Source of the DNA: Paenibacillus sp. 32O-W
GTDB lineage: Bacteria; Bacillota; Bacilli; Paenibacillales; NBRC-103111
Length of the DNA stretch: 40,592 nt
Direction of reading: 5' to 3'
Assembly (NCBI RefSeq): GCF_007679495.1
Contig: NZ_VEGP01000053.1
Span: 1 to 40,592 of the forward strand
The stretch's first letter is position 1. Each line of letters starts with the position of its first letter. The position numbers and the translations under genes were made by a program. Below, piece by piece: positions 31,408 through 40,481 of this stretch. The notes beneath the pieces are model-generated. The model saw only the letters and a program-made list of their open reading frames with translations. It was not told the DNA's origin and ran no database searches.

Positions 31408-32339
31408 TGGTAATGCACCTTCCTTTCCAGTACCAGGAATTGAAACAAAGTGAGCGCCAAAATAATGATGAACAGCACTAACGCTTGCGCGCTACCTATT
31501 CCGAATCGGAAGTTAATAAACGCATCCTGGTAGATGGAGTACACGATGACATTGGTTGAATTCACCGGGCCGCCTTTGGTTAAGATATGAATTTGTCCGA
31601 AAGCCTGAAACGCATTAATCACCGATACGATCAAGGCAAAAAATAAAGTCGGCGACAGCAAAGGCAGAACGATTCGAATGAAAGTCCGGACCGGACCGGA
31701 ACCGTCTATTTTAGCGCTTTCAAAAAGTTCATCCGGAACCCCCTGAAGACCGCTGGACAATACAATATACAGAAAACCCATATTCATCCAAATAGTCATA
31801 ATCGAGATGGAGATCAAGGCCCAGGACGGATCGGTTAGCCAAGGAATCGGGCTGACATTGATCAAACTGAGAAAATAGTTCAGCATGCCGGCAGTCGGAT
31901 GAAAGAGCAGGAACCAAATAATGGATCCCGTACCAACCGATATGACGATCGGCAATGAAAATATAAACTGAAAAATTTTCATGCCTTTTAATTTGTTATT
32001 GGTAATCGCCGCCAAAAACAGCGACCATATAATCGAGGTCGGTACTGTAAATAAAATAAACAGCAATGTTACCCTCAGATTGGAATAAAACTGACCGGTC
32101 GTAAGCAAATCAATGAAATTCTCCAGACCGACAAACTCTGCGACCCGTCCGCGCGGATCCGTAATAGTCATACTCAGATAAAATGATCTCAACATGGGGT
32201 AAAACAGAAAGACAATAAATAGAAATATGGACGGTGCCAGAAAGATATAAGCTAAAATATTTTCTCCTGCTTTCTTTTTTTTGACCCAAGAAATTTTATT
32301 ATTTGTCATCGGATGAATCACGGTTTCATTTGCAGACAT
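31404..32339 (-). CDS. ugpA: sn-Glycerol-3-phosphate ABC transporter permease
   Basis: The 311-residue MalF/UgpA-type permease has six helices behind a 30-residue polar N-terminus with a KKKK stretch. The EAA loop reads ELFESAKIDGSGPVRTFIRI then VLPLLSPTLFF. The substrate class follows from the UgpB-like binding protein in the same operon. AAAGGGG lies upstream of the ATG. The 5' region contains a cre-like site and an inverted repeat. Confidence 0.87.
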   Translation of the reverse strand: MSANETVIHPMTNNKISWVKKKKAGENILAYIFLAPSIFLFIVFLFYPMLRSFYLSMTITDPRGRVAEFVGLENFIDLLTTGQFYSNLRVTLLFILFTVPTSIIWSLFLAAITNNKLKGMKIFQFIFSLPIVISVGTGSIIWFLLFHPTAGMLNYFLSLINVSPIPWLTDPSWALISISIMTIWMNMGFLYIVLSSGLQGVPDELFESAKIDGSGPVRTFIRIVLPLLSPTLFFALIVSVINAFQAFGQIHILTKGGPVNSTNVIVYSIYQDAFINFRFGIGSAQALVLFIIILALTLFQFLVLERKVHYQ

Positions 32340-32375
32340 GTGTCAAGCCCCTTTCTTCATCATTTTGGAGTGTTC

Positions 32376-32420
32376 TTCACATCATTAAATAAATCAAACT
32401 CAAGATGTGAAGCGCTTACA
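32376..32420 (-). promoter_or_regulatory. cre-like site and inverted repeat upstream of ugpA
   Basis: On the minus strand TGTAAGCGCTTCAC (32420-32407) matches the cre form TGTAAGCGCTTACA at 11 of 14 positions. An inverted repeat TTCACATC (32376-32383) / GATGTGAA (32404-32411) overlaps it and could form a hairpin in the leader. Both are within 90 bases of the ugpA start. Confidence 0.55.
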
Positions 32421-32645
32421 AGTCATATGAAGCTTTAAAGTTTTTCAGCCTATCCTCCCTCTAAAGTCAATAAAAAAGAAGACTAGAAACGTACCCATAC
32501 TAAAAGATGTATGAGGTATGAAACGGTCATCTCCAAGTCAAAACCAACTATTAACTTAATTTTGAGTATATTATATAAAATTGCATAAATCAATACTGTA
32601 AAAAAACTTGTATAGGACTGCCCTATAAAACTGATCCGGCGCCTA

Positions 32646-32674
32646 TTGAAAAATACTCAAAATTAGCCTATGAT
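32646..32674 (+). promoter_or_regulatory. Sigma-A promoter of glpD
   Basis: TTGAAA (32646-32651), a 17-base spacer and TATGAT (32669-32674) form a near-consensus promoter. Transcription should start near 32681, giving a leader of about 110 bases. The remaining gap back to 32421 is AT-rich with no gene. Confidence 0.75.
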
Positions 32675-32709
32675 ATAAGAAAGTTAAAAATTGGTCGGAG
32701 ATTATGAGG

Positions 32710-32760
32710 GGACCGCAACTGTCCATCGCTAGCCGCGATGGACTTGTTGCGGTCCTTTCA
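32710..32760 (+). promoter_or_regulatory. Leader terminator of glpD, likely GlpP-controlled
   Basis: GGACCGCAAC (32710-32719) pairs with GTTGCGGTCC (32746-32755); inside, GTCCATCGC pairs with GCGATGGAC around a short loop. TTT follows. The stem ends about 35 bases before the glpD start codon. In Bacillus the glpD leader has such a terminator, read through when GlpP binds the RNA with glycerol 3-phosphate. glpP is two genes along here. Confidence 0.75.
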
Positions 32761-32789
32761 TGTTCTTCTGAAAGGATGTTCAGTAAATC

Positions 32790-34454
32790 ATGAAGAATTC
32801 GTTCTCTAGTCTTGCCCGTAATGAACTCCTTCAACAGCTTGAGGCAGAGAAGTATGATTTGCTCGCCATTGGCGGCGGAGTGACAGGCGCTGGAATCGCT
32901 CTGGACAGTGCTGTCCGGGGGATGAAAGTTGCCTTGATCGAGATGCAGGATTTTGCCGCCGGCACAAGCAGCCGATCCACCAAGCTGGTTCATGGGGGTC
33001 TCCGCTATCTTAAGCAGGGTGAGATCGGGTTGGTGCGTGAAGTTGGCCGCGAGCGTGCGATTGTATATGAGAACGCTCGCCATATCGTGACGCCGGAATG
33101 GATGCTGATGCCTATTATTAAGGGCGGCACCTACGGCAAACTGATGGCCTCCATCGGAATTTATGTTTATGACTGGCTCGCCGGCGTAAAGAAGGAAGAG
33201 CGAAGAAAAATGCTGTCCAAAGAAGAAACGTTGGCGAAAGAGCCGCTTCTGCGAAAGGATGGCCTAATTGGCGGCGGATATTATGTCGAGTATCGAACGG
33301 ATGATGCCCGCTTAACGATTGAAATTCTGAAAGCCGCTGTTCAGCGCGGCGCTACTGCGATCAATTATGTGAAAGCGGAGAATTTCCTCTATGACATCAA
33401 TCGTAAGATTTACGGCGTGAAAGCAAAGGATCTCCACAGCGGCCGGGAAATCACGATCCAAGCATCGAAGATCGTCAATGCCGCAGGTCCGTGGGTCGAT
33501 ACGCTTCGCGAACTGGACGGCTCCAAGCAAGGCAAACGGCTGCATTTGACCAAAGGCGTACATCTCGTCGTTGATCAATCACGCTTTCCTTTGCGCCAGG
33601 CGGTCTATTTCGACACCCCGGATAAACGAATGGTTTTTGCCATACCTCGTGACGGCAAAACATATATTGGTACAACAGATACGGATTATGACGGCAATCT
33701 GGAGCATCCGCGGATGACAACAGAGGATCGCGATTACATTTTGAAATGTGCCAACAGCATGTTCCCTTCTATTGCGCTTAAGCCGGAGGATGTGGAATCC
33801 AGCTGGGCCGGTTTGCGTCCGCTCATCCATGAAGACGGCAAATCTCCATCCGAGCTTTCGCGCAAGGATGAAATCTTCATCTCGGATTCAGGTCTCATTA
33901 CGATCGCAGGAGGCAAGCTTACCGGCTACCGCAAAATGGCCGAGCGCATTGTCGATCTGGTTGCGAGCCAACTATCGGATGAAACCGGGCGAATCTATCC
34001 GCCTTGCAGCACCGATAAGGTCACGCTGGCCGGCGGAGATTTCGGCGGAAGCTTCGACCGCTTCGTAGACGAAAAAGTCCGCTATGCCAAACAGTTGGGT
34101 GTGCCGGAACAAGCCGCTTCCCGATGGGTTCTTCGTTACGGAACTAATATTAACAAAGTATTTGAATTGATGGAAAAGGAAGAAACAAAGCAAACAGCTG
34201 AAAGTCTCCAACTTGAACCTGTTGTGCTGGCAGGATTAATGTACGGAATTCAAGAAGAAATGGTCACAAGACCGGCAGACTTTATCAATCGCCGCTCCTC
34301 AGCCGTTAACTTCGATCATCAGCGGGCACAGGCCTGGGTTCGGCCGGTCGTAGTTTATATGAGCCAACTGTTCGAATGGGATGAATCGCAGATTGCCCAA
34401 TTTGAGGAGGAAGCCAACCAAGCTCTGCGATTTGCCAAAGAAGCCGTTCAATAG
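32790..34454 (+). CDS. glpD: Aerobic glycerol-3-phosphate dehydrogenase
   Basis: The 554-residue flavoprotein begins with an FAD-binding Rossmann motif (LLAIGGGVTGAGIALDSA, Gly28-Gly35) and has the family signatures GTSSRSTKLVHGGLRYL, VNAAGPWVD, TTDTDYDG and IAGGKLTGYRKMAE. The C-terminal DUF/cap domain (about residues 400-540) is complete. It oxidises G3P to dihydroxyacetone phosphate at the inner membrane face and passes electrons to menaquinone. The gene is preceded by a good promoter and a terminator-bearing leader. glpP follows after 101 bases. Confidence 0.94.
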   Translation: MKNSFSSLARNELLQQLEAEKYDLLAIGGGVTGAGIALDSAVRGMKVALIEMQDFAAGTSSRSTKLVHGGLRYLKQGEIGLVREVGRERAIVYENARHIVTPEWMLMPIIKGGTYGKLMASIGIYVYDWLAGVKKEERRKMLSKEETLAKEPLLRKDGLIGGGYYVEYRTDDARLTIEILKAAVQRGATAINYVKAENFLYDINRKIYGVKAKDLHSGREITIQASKIVNAAGPWVDTLRELDGSKQGKRLHLTKGVHLVVDQSRFPLRQAVYFDTPDKRMVFAIPRDGKTYIGTTDTDYDGNLEHPRMTTEDRDYILKCANSMFPSIALKPEDVESSWAGLRPLIHEDGKSPSELSRKDEIFISDSGLITIAGGKLTGYRKMAERIVDLVASQLSDETGRIYPPCSTDKVTLAGGDFGGSFDRFVDEKVRYAKQLGVPEQAASRWVLRYGTNINKVFELMEKEETKQTAESLQLEPVVLAGLMYGIQEEMVTRPADFINRRSSAVNFDHQRAQAWVRPVVVYMSQLFEWDESQIAQFEEEANQALRFAKEAVQ

Positions 34455-34555
34455 CAGGCTCCGGCTATATGATGGCGATTTGATATAATGAATTATGTAC
34501 CATTCGTCTTGCTGAAGAGAGTCGACGAGAGAAAAATGCGGAAGGGGGCCATCCG

Positions 34556-35143
34556 TTGGTTTTTATTCAACAGCCTATTATGCCGGCAGTCAGACAGATG
34601 AAAGATTTTGAGATTCTGCTATCCAGCAATTATGAATATATCATTATGCTGGACATCCATCTTGCCAGGCTAAAGTCGATCTTTCAACTGGCCAATCAAC
34701 ATGGCAAAAAGCTTTTTTTGCACGCGGATTTAATCCAGGGCTTGCAGAATGATCAATACGGCACTGAATTTCTTTGTCAGGAATTTAAACCTTATGGATT
34801 GCTGTCAACGAAAGCGAACGTCATCCTTAAGGCGAAGGAAAAAGGCGTGATCGCCATTCAGCGTATTTTTTTGATCGACAACAACGCTCTTTCCAAAAGC
34901 TATGCTTTGCTGGAAAAGACAAAGCCGGATTTCATCGAAGTTTTGCCGGCTGCCGTGCTGATGATGACCAAAGAAGTCATGGCACAGTGGAAATTGCAAA
35001 TCCCTATACTTGCAGGCGGATTTATCCGAACTATCGAAGATGTGGAGACAGCTTTAAAACTCGGTGCCGTTACCGTCACCACCTCCAATCGCGAACTGTG
35101 GAAGCATTATGAACCGCCTGCATCAGCCAAGGCCAAGAAGTGA
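34556..35143 (+). CDS. glpP: Glycerol-3-phosphate-responsive antiterminator
   Basis: Translation starts at a TTG (34556) with AAGGGGG seven bases ahead. The 195-residue protein is a (beta/alpha)8-barrel of the GlpP family: QQPIMPAVRQMKDFE at the start, IIMLDIHLARLKSI, KKLFLHADLIQGL, YGLLSTKANVILKAKEKGVI and the phosphate-binding ending ILAGGFIRTIEDVETALKLG. GlpP binds G3P and the leader RNA of glp genes to prevent termination. The glpD leader upstream supplies a target. Unusually it follows glpD, and the remains of glpK come right after it. Confidence 0.92.
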   Translation: MVFIQQPIMPAVRQMKDFEILLSSNYEYIIMLDIHLARLKSIFQLANQHGKKLFLHADLIQGLQNDQYGTEFLCQEFKPYGLLSTKANVILKAKEKGVIAIQRIFLIDNNALSKSYALLEKTKPDFIEVLPAAVLMMTKEVMAQWKLQIPILAGGFIRTIEDVETALKLGAVTVTTSNRELWKHYEPPASAKAKK

Positions 35144-35148
35144 TCAAC

Positions 35149-35686
<538 letters not shown>

Positions 35687-35753
35687 TGCGCTGGATCATA
35701 TGAAAACGATTACTTCATAATCATAAATTACGAAAATTCCATCAATCACTGAA

Positions 35754-35806
35754 GAAAGGCTGTTCCCTTCACAAAAAATAACGTGAATAGGAACAGCCTT
35801 TCTTTG
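35754..35806 (+). terminator. Terminator after the glpK relic
   Basis: GAAAGGCTGTTCC (35754-35766) pairs perfectly with GGAACAGCCTTTC (35790-35802), followed by TTTG. It is probably the end of the old glp operon, or moved in with the deletion. Confidence 0.85.
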
Positions 35807-35868
35807 TCAAACCTAAAATTCCAATGGAATCCACAGCCTTATAACTTTATAACTTTATAACTTGATAC

Positions 35869-36135
35869 CTCAACTTTCGCAGACTCAGATTGACGGGGAA
35901 AATCCCAAAAATATAATAGGGTCTTGACAGAAAAACACCCCTTTGTTTGGTAAAATGGAAGTGTCAATTAACCACTCCAAACAAAGAAAGGTGTGTAGCT
36001 TTATGCTACACCAAAATTTTAAATCACAGCTATTTTGCATGGCGTCCATTTTTATTGGCACTAAGCCTGAAAATCGTGCTTCATTTTGATCTGTTAGAGG
36101 AAAGTCATCCGGATGATGGCCCGGAAGTAGAATAA
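35869..36135. mobile_element. IS remnant, one end only
   Basis: CTCAACTTTCGCAG at 35869-35882 matches the ends of the relic at 27432-27943. It is followed by TTGACA (35926) and a TAAAAT-like box (35951), then a frame from 36004 that stops after 28 codons. A second frame ends EESHPDDGPEVE at 36135. No matching right end was found before 37000. Just before it lies an ATAACTTT short tandem repeat (35841-35863). I read it as a 5' fragment of an IS with the transposase deleted. Confidence 0.45.
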
Positions 36136-36329
36136 AAAACCGCTTCCCGCGCCTCCGCTTGGGCTGCGTCCTCCACCGAGCTTAAAATATTTCTTATCCA
36201 TCGTCCCGATGGATAACCCTGCCGGCTTACACAAACTTCTTGACGCTACCTTCATTAGTATGAAAATTGAAACTAAATGGATTTCATACAGTTATATTTC
36301 TATATTCTGGAGAAATAGGAATATTAAAT

Positions 36330-36520
36330 GGAAAATCTACAGTTAGTTTGCGCCAAAACAGCCGTTTCGCCCAAAGTTGCCCACTCTAACTGTAATTTAT
36401 CCAGTTAGTTTGATCATTTTCGCCCATCCGCTTGAATCTACCTGTACAAAATACAGTTAGACGTGCCATTCCATTACAAAGGCACCAGCAGACGGTGAAA
36501 TAGACGGATTTTCAAGGTAG
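36330..36520 (+). repeat. Palindromic dispersed repeat, copy B
   Basis: The 83-bp core runs from CTACCT (36438) to AGGTAG (36520) and matches copies at 24-168 and 40482-40564. The conserved flank CATTTTCGCCCATCCGCTTG is present. A further 80 bases upstream contain related pieces (TCTACAGTTAGTTTG, TAACTGTAA, CCAGTTAGTTTG), probably an older, more decayed copy. Confidence 0.8.
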
Positions 36521-37007
36521 TAGATTGAAAGTTCATCATCAATTCTGCATCCTCCTCATGGCTCTCGGTCTGTGCATAAATATATGCCTTGAAATATGGT
36601 GTTATATCGCTGTTTCTGGCACATCGACATAGAGCTTGCCTAATTGAGAACTGTGTAACTTCGTTTGTCTCGCGTTTCAACCTTACCCTCCTTAACGATA
36701 TTATGGAAGATGGACTGTAGCATCGAGAATGAAAAAAGGACCGGACATCCCATGTGCATGCAAGCACACAAGATTTTCCGGTCCTCCCTTGATATATCTA
36801 TCTACTGTTATAATTATATTTTGATTAAGTTATGCAAATCTAGTATTTTTGTGGGGTGAAAGCTTTCCCTGACTCTATTATATAACTTATGGCGATTTGG
36901 ATGTCAAACATAATGCATAAAATTTTTACTTAAGGCACTGCTTAGGCAGGTCCTTTTTCCTATGTGAGCAGGTTTTTAGAAGCATCTGGTCGAATATTAA
37001 GAGTTAT
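36521..37007. other. Gene-poor stretch with possible coding remnant and a hairpin
   Basis: A minus-strand frame around 36530-36700 (NEVTQFSIRQALCRCARN, then YFKAYIYAQTESHEED) reads like part of a real protein, but it has no start context and runs into repeat copy B. I cannot name it. A hairpin at 36738-36784 (GGACCGGA / TCCGGTCC, nested TGTGC/GCACA) with a 5' A-run would end minus-strand transcription coming from the transposase relic. From 36785 to 37007 I see nothing. Confidence 0.35.
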
Positions 37008-37554
37008 TTGTCATTAGCCACTTTCATTGACGGTCTTTTCGGAACTGACAGTGACGGGCGCCAACTCGAGGATGGTGATGATCTGACGGACACTGCGACC
37101 CGGATGCTCCTGCTTCAAGGCAATGGCCTTGTGCAGCACATCATCGGCGATCTCGCGCGATTGCAGTTTGTCTGCACGCGGTGCTGGAAGCAATGCTTCC
37201 CATCCACCCTACCGGTAAGCTTGGACATACCGTTCCAAGGTAAGTGTGAATAAGCAGGCTCACTCTTTTAGTCTGGCCATCTGGGGCTGTGTAGACGTGG
37301 CTTGCGATCTCTCGCATAAGCGCCGTTTGCTCACCGTTCACAGACGTGTCGCATTTCGGACATAGCCAACGATAAATCGGGATGCGGAGATATTCGGTTT
37401 TGCCGGCAACGTAACGGTAATACCTGCCATGTTTATGTAGTCGATGACCGCAGTTCTCACAACACAGTGTTACATTCGGCCCGCTGTCTTTGTAATTACG
37501 TAAATAGGCCTTGCAAGATCGGCCAAAAGATAGTATTTTGTACATGAAGATCAT
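37008..37554 (-). pseudogene. Transposase remnant with zinc-ribbon (DUF6431-like) and Mu-type fragment
   Basis: Reading from 37554, the first 85 residues carry CENCGHRLHKHG and LCPKCDTSV, a four-Cys zinc site as in DUF6431-type proteins that accompany DDE transposases. The frame is then lost near 37240. In another frame the sequence KAIALKQEHPGRSVRQIITI, LELAPVTV resembles the HTH of Mu/IS481-type transposases. It ends at a stop near 37010. No catalytic DDE core or inverted ends are visible, so this is a dead IS piece. Confidence 0.6.
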
Positions 37555-37728
37555 TGTTACTGAATGCTCCCGGGGTCCTCATTCAACACTCCCATGTAAG
37601 AGGTTAGCGTTCTGGGGGAAATGTTGCGATATTATTTTTAAATTCCTCTAAGCTGAATTTCAGCAAAATAAAAACCACTACCTTACCAATTTAGAATCAA
37701 TAAGATAATGGTTATAGGAAACGAAAAA

Positions 37729-37781
37729 GGGTTTGGACAAGACTACCATTTTTCGTAATGGTAGTAAAATCGTCCAAACCC
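37729..37781 (-). terminator. Terminator of the tRNA-Val gene
   Basis: GGGTTTGGAC (37729-37738) pairs with GTCCAAACCC (37772-37781), and ACTACCATT with AATGGTAGT inside. The AAAAA before it reads as TTTTT after the stem on the minus strand. Confidence 0.88.
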
Positions 37782-37799
37782 TTGATCTTATTGTACTTA

Positions 37800-37872
37800 T
37801 GACCTGAACAGGGATCGAACCTGTGACCTCTACCCTGTCAAGATAGCGCTCTCCCAGCTGAGCTATCAGGTC
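37800..37872 (-). tRNA. tRNA-Val (GAC)
   Basis: The minus strand reads GACCTGA (acceptor), TAGCTCAGCTGGGAGAGC (D arm), an anticodon loop TTGACAG giving anticodon GAC, and the T arm CAGGTTCGATCCCTG. TCAGGTC closes the acceptor stem, plus discriminator A. All stems pair with one G-T in the anticodon stem. The 3' CCA is not encoded. It is a single tRNA gene followed by its own terminator, in a region full of IS and repeat relics. Confidence 0.95.
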
Positions 37873-38688
37873 ATGTGATTTCAGTGACAATTAATATAAT
37901 ACCAAGTAAAAATGGAACTGTCAACTAATTTTTCTGTTTTTTTATTTCCTTCTGAAATGTTCCTCCGGCGTAGAACAACCTGATTGAAACCGGCACAGGT
38001 AATGAGCGTATTACTATACGCGAAGATAACGCTTAGGACACGGATGATCACAAGTCCGTGGCTCCATAATAACTATATATCGGGCAAAGGATTGGGATGA
38101 ACATATTGGTTTTGATGCTGGGCCATCCGTTCGTGCAAATGTTAAGCCAGTATGAATGGGCGAAATTTTCTTATTCGCTAATGTAGATTTAAGCCAATAT
38201 GTCAACGGGACTTCGCTTCATCCGAATGACAAAGCTGCTCTTCTATCGGCATTTTGCCGGCTATTTATGCGATGTTTCATTTCATTTCCAGGCTATTCTT
38301 TACAGAGCAGGATGTGGCGGGGAAACATTTCACTCCAACGTGTGTGAAGGAGTATCGGTCAAACAAAATGCATTTTCTTACGAAACCTGGAAACGTTATT
38401 CGGCCAAAACATAGCTATTCCATTTTCTTACGAAACTCCATATCGCTATTGACCAAAAAAAGAAGGCCATGGAGCAGGATTTCTCCCAAATAACGATTGT
38501 GAGTTTCGTTATAATTGAAATGGTATCGTTTTTAAGACAATAACGTTACCCAGATTCGTTAGCGAGATTGAAACCGGACGGGAGCCGGGCAGATGACCAG
38601 TTAGTTATTCCGAAGGTAGAAAATCAAGCACTGATTTTTGAAATTGAGCCAAAACCATAACTCTATTTAACGAATTGGGGAGGATAGA
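37873..38688. other. 816-base stretch without a recognisable gene
   Basis: Only short frames occur. A minus-strand frame at 38014-38205 (GLTFARTDGPASKPICSSQS) and plus-strand pieces near 38200-38400 have no ribosome sites and no recognised homology. A 50-bp tandem repeat lies at 38371-38470. The bases just before 38689 hold GGGGAGGATAGA, the ribosome site of the next gene. Confidence 0.4.
38371..38470 (+). repeat. 50-bp tandem repeat
   Basis: CATTTTCTTACGAAAC begins at 38371 and again at 38421. The later parts also align (CGTTATTCGGCCAAAA with CGCTATTGACCAAAA), so there are two diverged 50-bp units. A weaker flanking half-unit (AGTATCGGTCAAACAAAATG) precedes them. Confidence 0.7.
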
Positions 38689-39045
38689 ATGAGAAATCTT
38701 ATCAATTTACTTGTCACCTTAGCCGTATTTTGGGTCGGAAGCGAGTATTTCTCCGAATATGTCGCCATCTCCGACTTGCAGACTTTGATCATTGCTTCTT
38801 TATTTATGTTTGTTATAGGCTACTTATTTAATTTCTTGCTGATCGTATCCTTCGCTGCGATACCTCTGGGTGTCGGATGCGTGACGACCCCGTTATTGCT
38901 TCTGGCTTCGGTAGTGCTGACCCCGATCAAGCTGTGGCTGCTGGATACTTATTTAACCGGATTTGAAATTAACGGTTTCTGGACTTATGTGATTCTAACC
39001 ATCGTGTTAAGCTTGTTTTCGGTAGGAAAGCAATCCCAGAGATAA
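38689..39045 (+). CDS. Four-helix membrane protein, YvlD/phage-holin-IV-like
   Basis: GGGGAGG precedes the ATG by six bases. The 118-residue protein has four hydrophobic segments and the end motif TGFEINGFWTYVILTIVLSL, similar to the repeated F-x-V-x-G-F-W pattern of the YvlD group. Despite the holin name, chromosomal members are general membrane proteins, often tied to envelope stress. Here there is no PspC or YvlB neighbour, so the role is open. Alternative: an unrelated small membrane protein. Confidence 0.6.
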   Translation: MRNLINLLVTLAVFWVGSEYFSEYVAISDLQTLIIASLFMFVIGYLFNFLLIVSFAAIPLGVGCVTTPLLLLASVVLTPIKLWLLDTYLTGFEINGFWTYVILTIVLSLFSVGKQSQR

Positions 39046-39088
39046 CTATCTCTGGGGCTTCATAGTCCTGTATTGGCGCGCGCTCGGA

Positions 39089-39280
39089 TCAGACGATCCG
39101 AAATTCGTTACAGGCTTTGTCATAACGGGCTCCATTAATGATGACGGCATCGGAGGCAACCCATTGAATCGCCCCTCCATCATCCATGCAATAACCTTTC
39201 TGCCAGACGGAAACCGTCCGGCCGGCTTTCATCGCCCTCTCGAAATCATCCTCATTCCGCAGTTTATACCCGCTTATCAT
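39089..39280 (-). CDS. Small hypothetical protein
   Basis: GGGAGGCG lies before ATG 39280, which is preferred over an ATG ten codons upstream. The 63-residue product is soluble, MISGYKLRNEDDFERAMKAG at the start, then SVWQKGYCMDDGGAI and a short beta-rich ending. I do not recognise the family. It is co-directional with the LysR gene 60 bases upstream and may share its transcript. Confidence 0.6.
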   Translation of the reverse strand: MISGYKLRNEDDFERAMKAGRTVSVWQKGYCMDDGGAIQWVASDAVIINGARYDKACNEFRIV

Positions 39281-39340
39281 GCTATCGCCTCCCAGGGTTA
39301 GATTACCCACCTGCGAGTACGATTATATCCGGCTCTAGGA

Positions 39341-40222
39341 TTACGGCAGCATATCCATAAAGGTCTGTCCGGCAGAGGATAACGGAACCTCCTTCAGCAC
39401 GGCTATCCCGATCTTCCGCGGAGGAATCGGCTTCTTCAGACGAATCTCCAGCAGCTCCCCTCTTCTCAGCTCGTCCTCAACGAAATTCCGAATCACACAA
39501 GCTATTCCCAATCCGATTCGGGCAAACTGGGTTAGCAAATCGATGCTTCCAAGCTCGATCTCGGGATAAATCTCCTTCCCGTTCTCTTCTGCATACCGAT
39601 CGATATAACGACGGATGCTGCTTCCCTGCTCAAGCATTATAATGGGATGAGATAGCAGCGTGTCCAAAGAGACGGGACCGCTCTCCGCCAGCTCCCGATA
39701 GGAGCTCCCGGCTACGAAACAATCCTGCAGCTCCAGGCTCTCCCGAATCGTTACCTGCTTATCTTCCAGAGGAAGGTTGACAACGGCCAGATCGACCTTC
39801 CCCCGCTTCAGCAGCTCTATCGATTCCCTGGACGTGCGGTTGGTCACTTTGATTTTAATATCGGGATGATTTTGATGGAAAGCTTCGACATAAGGCAGCA
39901 GATAATATTTGCACAGCGTATCGCTGGCCCCGATTTTTATTTCCCCGCTCAACAGATTATGCATAGCGGCGATCTGCTTTTCTCCTGTCATTATGAAATG
40001 ATATGCCTGCTCAATATACTTGAACAGCACCTCCCCTTCCGCCGTTAATTTAACGCCTTTGGGAGTACGAAAGAATAATCTTCCCCCCAGACGGGTTTCT
40101 AATTGCTTGATCGAATAGCTGACCGCCGGCTGAGTGATGAAAAGCTCTTCCGCCGCCTTGGATAAGCTGCCGGTAATAGCGGTAAAATAAAAAGCGCGGT
40201 ACCACTCCATATTTTCAACCAA
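39341..40222 (-). CDS. LysR-family transcriptional regulator
   Basis: The likely start is TTG 40222, eight bases after GGGGG; an ATG four codons later is possible. The 293-residue protein has the LysR winged HTH (about residues 6-65; AITGSLSKAAEELFITQPAV, SYSIKQLETRLGGRLFFRTP). The effector domain is of the periplasmic-binding-protein type (from about residue 93; GEIKIGASDTLCKYYLLPYV). The effector domain resembles CysL/YwfK-type regulators, but target and ligand are unknown. No divergent gene faces it within the window; upstream is AT-rich sequence and three-hairpin repeat copy 3. Confidence 0.9.
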   Translation of the reverse strand: MVENMEWYRAFYFTAITGSLSKAAEELFITQPAVSYSIKQLETRLGGRLFFRTPKGVKLTAEGEVLFKYIEQAYHFIMTGEKQIAAMHNLLSGEIKIGASDTLCKYYLLPYVEAFHQNHPDIKIKVTNRTSRESIELLKRGKVDLAVVNLPLEDKQVTIRESLELQDCFVAGSSYRELAESGPVSLDTLLSHPIIMLEQGSSIRRYIDRYAEENGKEIYPEIELGSIDLLTQFARIGLGIACVIRNFVEDELRRGELLEIRLKKPIPPRKIGIAVLKEVPLSSAGQTFMDMLP

Positions 40223-40316
40223 GACATAAACCCCCTTTATATTATATATAAATAATATTAATATTTTTTATAATGATTATACAAAAATTATATTGGAGCT
40301 TCCGGCAAAAATCAAT

Positions 40317-40454
40317 AAAAAAGCTCCTAATGAACTACTCGAAGACGAATAACCCGGTATTAGAGGAAGCTTTTTATGCCAATTAGAAACTGGTTATATT
40401 AATGCTCTAATGAACTTCAAACCTTTTACAAAAAGACACAGCCGCAGCTGTGCC
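40317..40454 (+). repeat. Three-hairpin dispersed repeat, copy 3
   Basis: Hairpin 1 (40317-40375) keeps the right half exactly (AACCCGGTATTAGAGGAAGC and the T-run), but its inner stem is broken by changes at 40329-40338. Hairpin 2 is weaker (GGTT 40392-40395 / AACC 40420-40423 plus A-T pairs) with the conserved loop TTAATGCTCTAATGAACTT. Hairpin 3 is CACAGC/GCTGTG (40437-40452) around CGCA. It has the same strand orientation as the other two copies. It probably is the most decayed copy. Confidence 0.8.
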
Positions 40455-40481
40455 TTGACGTGTGACTTTAAGAACCTGTAA

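Noticed and set aside
37800-37872. tRNA-Val as attachment site of an integrated island
   Set aside because: No integrase gene and no repeated tRNA 3' segment were seen within the window.
38014-38205. 63-codon minus-strand frame near the tRNA
   Set aside because: The middle reads like protein, but there is no start context and no recognised family; too weak to list as a gene.
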